Origin: Synechococcales cyanobacterium PMM_0003
Lineage (GTDB): Bacteria > Cyanobacteriota > Cyanobacteriia > Pseudanabaenales > Pseudanabaenaceae
Assembly: GCA_949128015.1 (NCBI GenBank)
Contig: CASBRC010000325.1
Coordinates: forward strand, 1 to 8,096
Length of the DNA stretch: 8,096 bases
Reading direction: 5' to 3'
Below the pieces are notes generated by a model, which saw nothing but the letters and a program-made list of their open reading frames with translations, made no database searches and was not told where the DNA came from. The position numbers and the translations under genes are program-made. Below, piece by piece: positions 1-4,796 of the stretch (within the stretch, counting starts at the first letter, position 1; each line of letters starts with the position of its first letter).

Positions 1-14
1 GCTATCGCCAGTCT

Positions 15-78
15 TCATACTCCCTTCCACCCAAGAATTAGCGTCGCGACGCTAATTCTTGGGTGGAAGGGAGTATGA
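15..78. repeat. Perfect 64-nt palindrome with 32-bp arms
   Basis: The two 32-nt arms are exact reverse complements and meet at the centre (tcg|cga, between 46 and 47) with no spacer. The arms carry ACCCAAGAATT and its complement. This resembles the ACCCAA...TTGGGT ends of the other palindromes here, so it may belong to a related intergenic repeat family. Transcribed from either strand it would fold into a very long hairpin. It ends at the base where the next palindrome starts. It lies downstream of the metallopeptidase gene, and no coding potential was seen. Confidence 0.9.
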
Positions 79-138
79 TCAAAAACCCAAAATAGAGAGG
101 CGGCGCGGAGCGCCGCCTCTCTATCTTGGGTTTTTGAT
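78..138. repeat. Palindromic repeat, AAACCCAAAA family, copy 1
   Basis: The 29-nt arms (78-106 and 110-138) pair around a 3-nt loop with a single mismatch (91 against 125). That mismatch becomes a G-U wobble in the minus-strand transcript. The outer arms read aaacccaaaa and its complement, and the inner part is a GC-rich cggcgc/gcgccg core. It starts 23 bp beyond the stop codon of the minus-strand metallopeptidase gene. Read in that direction, the GC stem is followed by a T-rich stretch, so it could also end that transcript. The terminator role is inferred; the palindrome itself is seen directly. Confidence 0.88.
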
Positions 139-161
139 TTATTTTGTACAAGTGGCGACAG

Positions 162-941
162 CTATAAAAGCCATGCTGGAATAATTTGCCATGCTTGATT
201 AAGAGATTTATCTAACATTTTATAATTTGGCTCATACTTACCGACTAATTCCCAAAACTTGTCTGAATGATTCATATGTACAGTGTGGCAAAGCTCATGG
301 ATCAGTACATACTCGACGACATTGGCTTCGAGAAAAAGCAGCTTGTAGTTGAGGCTAATATTACGATTGTTAGAGCAGCTACCCCACAAAGTTTTTTGGC
401 TCCGCACAGCAGTCGTGCGATAGGGCAACTTGGCATGGATGCTGACTTTGCGTAACCAGCTAAATAAGTGTTTTTCCGCTTTTTGCATTAGCCATTGCTT
501 TAGAAAAAACTTGCAAGCTTCGATATCAGCAATATTTCCATTGACGACTAGCTTTAGCTGAGATTTATTTTCTTGAATGGCGATCGCCCTTGATTTTGTG
601 GGAGTCTGACAATATTCAATTTGCCATTCTTCGTTTAGCGATCGCAAATTTATACTATTGGGCAACTCATGGGGAGATTGAGCCTGAAGAAAGGCTTCGC
701 GCTGATTGAGTTTTAGCTGATTGCGGATAATCCAAGCTCGTTTTTTTTGAATGATTTCAGGAATCTTTTGGTGATCATAGTTAGGAGGAATAACTACCTC
801 TAAACCATCCTCAATGGAGAGTGAGAGACGCACGGATTTGGTGCGATCGCTTACTCGTACTGTGTAGGCAGGTAAAGTGTCGGCTGGTAAAGTCTCGGCT
901 AGCAAATCAGCCGTAATTAAAGATTTGGAACCAGATGCCAT
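162..941 (-). CDS. YgjP/DUF45-type zinc metallopeptidase (M48-like)
   Basis: This is a 259-residue protein of the YgjP-like (DUF45, WLM/SprT-related) metallopeptidase family, predicted to be cytoplasmic. The zinc-binding motif HELCH is at residues 215-219, followed by HMNHSDKFW (222-230), where His225 is the likely third ligand. The conserved WGSCS lies at 186-190, with the typical N-terminal beta-rich part from about residue 26. Lengths near 230-260 are usual for the family; the biological substrate is generally unknown. The only upstream Met in frame is the chosen ATG at 941. The first 25 residues are poorly conserved in character and include a 15-bp tandem duplication that encodes AETLP and then ADTLP. 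The start is 17 bp after the stop of the SPOR-like gene, suggesting cotranscription. No strong ribosome site is visible. The family call is firm; the physiological role is not. Confidence 0.93.
   Translation of the reverse strand: MASGSKSLITADLLAETLPADTLPAYTVRVSDRTKSVRLSLSIEDGLEVVIPPNYDHQKIPEIIQKKRAWIIRNQLKLNQREAFLQAQSPHELPNSINLRSLNEEWQIEYCQTPTKSRAIAIQENKSQLKLVVNGNIADIEACKFFLKQWLMQKAEKHLFSWLRKVSIHAKLPYRTTAVRSQKTLWGSCSNNRNISLNYKLLFLEANVVEYVLIHELCHTVHMNHSDKFWELVGKYEPNYKMLDKSLNQAWQIIPAWLL
871..900. repeat. 15-bp tandem duplication inside the metallopeptidase gene
   Basis: Two adjacent 15-nt units, ggtaaagtgtcggct and ggtaaagtctcggct, differ at one base. The unit length is a multiple of three, so the frame is kept. 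On the minus strand they encode the repeated ADTLP/AETLP segment in the variable N-terminus, ahead of the conserved domain. This looks like replication slippage in a tolerant region. Confidence 0.8.
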
Positions 942-958
942 AGGTTTAATCTTGGATT

Positions 959-1858
959 TTAATCTTGAAGCAAAATCGTATTGGGAAAGCGACGATTTAA
1001 GCGATCGCGCTCACGATGGGCGTTACTACGATTGGAATAAGTGCGTACCTGAATATAAGATTTACCTTTAAAAACTGTCACAAAAGCATCAGGGGCTGAT
1101 TCACGGATCTGCTTTAAGGTATTAGCACTAGTATTGGGAACTAGCACGCGATAAATCCTAGCCGTAGAGCTTGTAGTCGGCTTTGTAGTAGTTGGCTTGG
1201 TAGTTACGGAACTTGAAGTATTTGCTGATGATATGGGAGAAGCGATGAGTGAAGCCCCAATTACTTGAGCTGCCAAGCCTTGACCACGGAGTCTTGTGGC
1301 GATCGCATTGGCGCTCTGTTGACTTGATAGTGGAGCCGCTAATATTACCGAACGATTGTTAAATGTTGCTAAAAGTGCATTCTTTCTAGATAGAGATTGA
1401 ACTTGTTGAATTGCCATATTTGGCTCTTTACTCAGCTCGACTAAAACCACAGTTGCCTGTAAGTTAGCGGGAATATCATTTACTTTCGCCGTAAAAGAAT
1501 GCACAACTGCATCTAGCCCCAATGCACGTAGTTGATTGGCTCGAAATGTCGAGGCTTGAACATTCTCAAAACCACCAAAAAAAGTCATCGAAGCATTGAG
1601 ATAGCTGCAAGGTACGGCTGCGATCGCTAAAAATTCTGGCAATTGCGGTAATTGGTTAGCTGGGCGATCTAACATAACGACATAGCGTCGGTTAGTTAGC
1701 TGTGGACAGGCAAGTGTGGCGTTAACTGGCTGTGCGATCGCAATTGATGGAGTGGACAGGCTATCAATAATGACAATGCAAGTTATAAAAATACTGCTAG
1801 CGACATAATTGGCGGCGAGCGCCCATGAAGTTCTATTTTTAAGTCCTAAAGATTTCAT
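959..1858 (-). CDS. Secreted protein with SPOR-like repeats
   Basis: This 299-residue protein has an N-terminal export signal: basic residues at the start, a hydrophobic core at about 19-31, and a likely cleavage after Ala42 (SIAIA|QP). The mature part appears to hold three related beta-alpha-beta modules. One is near 57-122 (FFGGFENVQASTFRANQLRALG). A second is near 155-205 (ILAAPLSSQQSANAIATRLRGQG). A third is at 235-299 (YIQVRTYSNRSNAHRERDRL). Each ends in an 'aromatic or hydrophobic - R/S - A...LR..G' helix like that of SPOR domains, which bind denuded peptidoglycan glycan strands. A Ser/Thr/Pro linker (206-233, with TTKPTTTKPTT) separates the second and third modules. The protein likely acts in the periplasm or cell wall. 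It precedes the metallopeptidase gene by 17 bp. The signal peptide and repeat character are seen; SPOR membership and peptidoglycan binding are inferred. Confidence 0.8.
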   Translation of the reverse strand: MKSLGLKNRTSWALAANYVASSIFITCIVIIDSLSTPSIAIAQPVNATLACPQLTNRRYVVMLDRPANQLPQLPEFLAIAAVPCSYLNASMTFFGGFENVQASTFRANQLRALGLDAVVHSFTAKVNDIPANLQATVVLVELSKEPNMAIQQVQSLSRKNALLATFNNRSVILAAPLSSQQSANAIATRLRGQGLAAQVIGASLIASPISSANTSSSVTTKPTTTKPTTSSTARIYRVLVPNTSANTLKQIRESAPDAFVTVFKGKSYIQVRTYSNRSNAHRERDRLNRRFPNTILLQD

Positions 1859-1900
1859 ATTTATACCCTGTTCTCTTTAAAACTGTGATTTTAATCAGCA

Positions 1901-1965
1901 AAACCCAAAATCTAAAAGCTGCGACGCACGCTGTGCGAGCGCCACAGCTTTTAGATTTTGGGTTT
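1901..1965. repeat. Palindromic repeat, AAACCCAAAA family, copy 2
   Basis: The outer arms aaacccaaaatctaaaagctg (1901-1921) and the complement at 1945-1965 match perfectly over 21 bp. The inner part (1922-1944) is GC-rich and pairs less well, with scattered mismatches, for example 1922/1944 and 1924/1942. The tips match copies 1 and 3. It lies upstream of the SPOR-like gene start and downstream of the glycosyltransferase stop, so it sits in the leader or spacer of the minus-strand gene row. Confidence 0.87.
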
Positions 1966-1992
1966 ATAAAGGCTCGACAATCGAGCCTTTAT
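1966..1992 (-). terminator. Terminator-like hairpin after the glycosyltransferase gene
   Basis: A perfect 12-bp stem (1966-1977 with 1981-1992) has a 3-nt loop. It begins 7 nt after the stop codon of the minus-strand glycosyltransferase gene. On the minus strand the GGCTCGA half-stems are followed by an A/T-rich TTTAT stretch, not by a clean U-run. A factor-independent terminator is likely but of moderate quality. Confidence 0.55.
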
Positions 1993-1999
1993 TGATAAC

Positions 2000-2944
2000 T
2001 TACTCTGCCCAGATTTTATCTAGGATTGTTTGCGGTGCGATCGCATTGAGCGACTGACCTGCGATCGCTTGGACATATTTAATCCGCTTCTCGCCGATCG
2101 GTAGATATTTACTAGCAGGCGTATTCTCTCCTAAAATTGCTACCAAAGCCGTACCAACCGCAACGCCCAGTTGCATTGCATCACCTTCAGCACAAATAAA
2201 TAGATTTGCGGACGCAATGATAGCGGTCAACTTACCAATATCTGTAGGACTAGTAATCAAAAGATTAGAGACTTTAGCGGCTAGCTGCTTCAGCAAATCG
2301 GCATTATTGACACTATCGATCGCTACGATCGGTAAGTTTGGTAGTTTTGATTGCATATCGATCGCAATCGTTGCCCAACTTTCGGCAGGATAGTTAGCAT
2401 AAGCGCCACAATTGAGCAAGATAAAACCACTTTGTTGAATACCCAACCGCTTTTGTTCGTTAGTGGCCCAGTCCAAATCACTCTTGGGAAGATTAATTTT
2501 AATCGGCGGACATGGGTTCTGAATATTGAGCGACATCAGCAAGTTATGTTTTTGGACTGCTGCATATTCTTGAGGATCGGCGGTAATAATATCTGTCAGC
2601 AAAAAATCACCCTGCCCAGCAAAGGATATTCGCATAGGAATACCACTTAGCCATAACAAGATATTAATTGAGAAAATAGGCTGAGTGATGATTGCTGCGC
2701 CATATTCGCGATCGCGAATAGTTCCGAGCAAGTTGCCAAAGTCCGCCAAAGAGTTGCGATCGTTGAAATCAAACTTGAGGACTTTGTTCACAGATTGGCA
2801 TACGCGATAAGCTGCCATTGCACGCGGCTCGACGACGACATCAATCTCAGCATTGGGATACTGCTGTTTGAGGGTATCCAATGTCGGGAAAAACAGTAAC
2901 TGATCGCCAGTCCCACCTGGAACCAAAGCCAGTATTCGCATCAT
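2000..2944 (-). CDS. Glycosyltransferase family 9 protein (heptosyltransferase-like)
   Basis: This 314-residue protein resembles the family 9 glycosyltransferases (ADP-heptose:LPS heptosyltransferase superfamily, GT-B fold). These transfer a sugar from a nucleotide donor to lipopolysaccharide or another cell-surface glycan at the cytoplasmic face. The N-terminal Rossmann half begins RILALVPGGTGDQLLFFPTL (3-22), with the typical G-x-GD loop. The donor half has GFILLNCGAYANYPAESW (173-190). It ends with the family's 'A-E-G-D...G-x-A-V-G-T-x-L-V-A-I-L-G' segment at 252-272 and TPASKYLP (275-282). The length is normal, slightly short. Two adjacent ATGs (2944 and 2941) could start translation; an AGAG about 10 nt upstream of the first fits weakly. 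In many cyanobacteria that lack heptose such proteins have unknown donors, so no substrate is claimed. The gene seems to have its own terminator. Confidence 0.9.
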   Translation of the reverse strand: MMRILALVPGGTGDQLLFFPTLDTLKQQYPNAEIDVVVEPRAMAAYRVCQSVNKVLKFDFNDRNSLADFGNLLGTIRDREYGAAIITQPIFSINILLWLSGIPMRISFAGQGDFLLTDIITADPQEYAAVQKHNLLMSLNIQNPCPPIKINLPKSDLDWATNEQKRLGIQQSGFILLNCGAYANYPAESWATIAIDMQSKLPNLPIVAIDSVNNADLLKQLAAKVSNLLITSPTDIGKLTAIIASANLFICAEGDAMQLGVAVGTALVAILGENTPASKYLPIGEKRIKYVQAIAGQSLNAIAPQTILDKIWAE

Positions 2945-3022
2945 ATTTATACATCTCTAGACGAAGACTGTATGTAATATTACTTTGTTTTCGGGAGTTG
3001 AGACAGATAGGATTAATACAAT

Positions 3023-3071
3023 CTCCAAACAGCATAATGTGGGGCTTAGCCCCACATTATGCTGTTTGGAG
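3023..3071. repeat. Perfect palindrome with 23-bp arms
   Basis: The arms at 3023-3045 and 3049-3071 are exact complements around tta. The stem reads ctccaaacagcataatgtgg, then ggc. The sequence differs from the AAACCCAAAA family although it shares the intergenic setting. It lies in the 254-nt spacer between the divergently transcribed glycosyltransferase and ATPase genes, 79 bp upstream of the former. It could terminate or insulate, or be a dispersed repeat; its function is unknown. Confidence 0.9.
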
Positions 3072-3095
3072 CAGCAATTCTTGGCTTGAATATAC

Positions 3096-3152
3096 AAAAC
3101 CCAAAAGAGCTGTGGCGCACGCGAAGCGTGCGCCACAGTTCTTTTGGGTTTT
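3096..3152. repeat. Palindromic repeat, AAACCCAAAA family, copy 3
   Basis: The 27-nt arms (3096-3122 and 3126-3152) pair around a 3-nt loop with one G-T wobble (3109/3139). The tips are aaaacccaaaag and cttttgggtttt. The core gtggcgcacgcg/cgtgcgccac is related to the core of copy 2 (gacgcacgc, gcgccac). It lies about 70 bp upstream of the ATPase start. Read on the plus strand it ends in a run of T, so it could also act as a terminator shielding the downstream pair from readthrough. Confidence 0.9.
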
Positions 3153-3219
3153 TATTACGCCAGAAGCTTAATCACTGATAGGCTAGACATAAATATCATT
3201 GCTAAGTCATTTATCTCCC

Positions 3220-4278
3220 ATGCTCAACCAACTTAATGTCGAAAATCTTACTGTTTTTAGGAAAATTAGTCTTCAATTTAGTCCAAAACTAAATGTGATT
3301 ATTGGAGAAAATGGTACTGGGAAATCACATCTGCTAAAACTTATCTATACTACTTTATCTGTTTTAGCAGAAGGCAAGCATAAATCTAATTTACCTAGCC
3401 CAACCAAAAGTTTTCTTCAAAAGGAAATAGGTAATAAGCTGAACAATGTTTTTAGACCAGATAATATTGGACGTTTAGTAAGGAGAATACAAGGGGGGAG
3501 GACTAGATGTAAAGTAACTTTAGAGCTAGAAGATAAAAATCTAAATTGTAGTTTTAATTTTTCAAGCATAAGTAAAACTGATGTCTTGATAGACTTATTA
3601 CCACAAAAATGGTTAGAAACAAGTCCTGTTTTTATACCTGCCAGAGAACTGCTTACCATTTATCCTAATTTTTTATCAGTATATGAAAATCACTATTTAG
3701 ATTTCGAGGAAACTTATAGAGATACTTGTATTCTACTTGGAGCTTTGCCTCTAAGAGGACTTAGAGTAGTCAAGGTGAACAGATTTCTTCGTCCATTGGA
3801 AGAGGCGATGGATGGCAAAGTTAAGTTAGATAAAAATGGTAGATTTTACTTGAAATCTAATACTAAGGGCGAAATTGAAATGCCTCTAGTAGCAGAAGGT
3901 TTAAGAAAGCTAGCGATGCTAGCACAGTTAATCGCAACAGGTAATTTACTTGGTCAAGGATATTTATTTTGGGATGAGCCTGAAACTAATTTAAATCCTG
4001 CTTTAATCAAAGTCATTGCTGAAGTAATTCTCTTGTTATCCCAATCAGGCATCCAAGTTTTTATTGCTACTCACAGTCTGTTTTTGTTGCGTGAGCTAGA
4101 GATTTTGACAGCAGGTAGGTTTAAGACAGATCAAGATACAAAATATTTTGGCTTGTCTTCAAATAACTCCGATAGTGTACAAGTTACTCAAGGCAATTCA
4201 ATCAGTGATATCGATCCTTTAGTTACTTTAGATGAGCAAATAATGCAATCTGATCGATTTATGTCCTTGGAGTATTAA
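3220..4278 (+). CDS. AAA-15/AAA-21-like ATPase, candidate defence ATPase
   Basis: This predicted 352-residue P-loop ATPase belongs to the SMC/ABC-like group (AAA_15/AAA_21, the class seen in OLD, PtuA and AriA). It opens with NVENLTVFRKISLQF, then Walker A GENGTGKS at residues 29-36. VFIPARELLTIYPNF (137-151) is a conserved block of this class. EGLRKLAMLAQLIATG (226-241) stands where the ABC signature is expected. Walker B is YLFWDEPETNLNP (248-260), and the switch histidine lies in IATHSLF (282-288). No nuclease domain is fused to it. The reading frame extends to a TTG at 3199; I prefer ATG 3220 because homologous proteins begin just before this motif, though neither start has a clear ribosome site. 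The nuclease-like gene follows after 3 bp, so the two are probably one unit. The gene lacks HIP1 sites and is AT-rich. ATPase call firm; defence role inferred. Confidence 0.92.
   Translation: MLNQLNVENLTVFRKISLQFSPKLNVIIGENGTGKSHLLKLIYTTLSVLAEGKHKSNLPSPTKSFLQKEIGNKLNNVFRPDNIGRLVRRIQGGRTRCKVTLELEDKNLNCSFNFSSISKTDVLIDLLPQKWLETSPVFIPARELLTIYPNFLSVYENHYLDFEETYRDTCILLGALPLRGLRVVKVNRFLRPLEEAMDGKVKLDKNGRFYLKSNTKGEIEMPLVAEGLRKLAMLAQLIATGNLLGQGYLFWDEPETNLNPALIKVIAEVILLLSQSGIQVFIATHSLFLLRELEILTAGRFKTDQDTKYFGLSSNNSDSVQVTQGNSISDIDPLVTLDEQIMQSDRFMSLEY
4269..4272 (+). promoter_or_regulatory. Ribosome binding site for the nuclease-like gene, inside the ATPase gene
   Basis: GGAG within the last codons of the ATPase gene lies 9 nt before ATG 4282. 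It fixes that start and indicates translational coupling of the two genes. Confidence 0.7.
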
Positions 4279-4281
4279 AAA

Positions 4282-4791
4282 ATGACAGATTTAGCGGAAG
4301 GAAATCTAGTCTTTAATTTCCCTTGTATTCCTGACGAAGTGACTAAGTATGATGAATGGTCATTCTATCGCAATCAGTTTAGCAATTTAGCGAATGGAAC
4401 AAAGGCTGTTGATTTCATCTTTTTGGAACAAGATATCTGCTGGTTGATTGAGGTCAAAGATTATCGAGTTAATTGCAGGACTAAACTTATTGATTTGGCT
4501 GATGAAATTAGCATCAAAGTTAAAGATACGATTGCTGGTTTATTTACGGCGAAAATTAATGCTAATGACTTGTCTGAGAAACAATTTGCTCAAATAGCCA
4601 ATCAAAAAAGTAAAATTCGTGTGGTTTTACACCTTGAGCAACCAGAAAAACCCAGTAAGCTATTTCCGAGAATATTTGATGAAGCTAATATCGAAACTAA
4701 GTTAAAGAGCAAAATTAAGGCGATTGATCCTCATCCAATAGTCATGAATAAAAGTAGCAATAAAACCTTTGTGAGATGGCGAGTACATTAA
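4282..4791 (+). CDS. Small PD-(D/E)XK nuclease-like protein
   Basis: This 169-residue protein is not a family I can name. It carries the hallmark of the PD-(D/E)XK endonuclease fold: Asp44 in AVDFIF, then a beta strand ending in the E-x-K motif LIEVKD (Glu57, Lys59), with 12 residues between Asp and Glu, which is normal for the fold. An amphipathic helix (WSFYRNQFSNLANG) precedes the Asp, and the alternating pattern KIRVVLHLE (111-119) would be a later core strand. The C-terminus ends in a short strand, TFVRWRVH. There is no signal peptide or membrane segment. The gene starts 3 bp after the ATPase stop with a GGAG site inside that gene, so the products are likely made together and may act as a complex. 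It could cut DNA or RNA on an ATPase signal. The motif is seen; the activity is inferred. Confidence 0.85.
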   Translation: MTDLAEGNLVFNFPCIPDEVTKYDEWSFYRNQFSNLANGTKAVDFIFLEQDICWLIEVKDYRVNCRTKLIDLADEISIKVKDTIAGLFTAKINANDLSEKQFAQIANQKSKIRVVLHLEQPEKPSKLFPRIFDEANIETKLKSKIKAIDPHPIVMNKSSNKTFVRWRVH

Positions 4792-4796
4792 CCTAC

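Noticed and set aside
15..138. Clustered repeats considered as a CRISPR array
   Set aside because: These are two different palindromes abutting each other, without regularly spaced identical repeats or unique spacers.
267..455. Plus-strand 62-codon open frame opposite the metallopeptidase gene
   Set aside because: It is antisense to the conserved zinc-motif region and its translation has no family features.
2351..2650. Plus-strand 99-codon open frame
   Set aside because: It lies wholly inside the glycosyltransferase gene on the other strand, which has clear family motifs; treated as a shadow.
2881..3171. Plus-strand 96-codon open frame running through both palindromes
   Set aside because: It runs from the glycosyltransferase 5' end across intergenic hairpins; the translation simply reads the repeats.
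3199..3219. TTG 3199 as the ATPase start
   Set aside because: It has no ribosome site, and the family motif begins soon after ATG 3220. It remains possible and would add seven residues.
4792..4796. Shared terminator between the convergent nuclease-like and recombinase genes
   Set aside because: Only 5 bp separate the stop codons and no hairpin with a T-run is visible around them.
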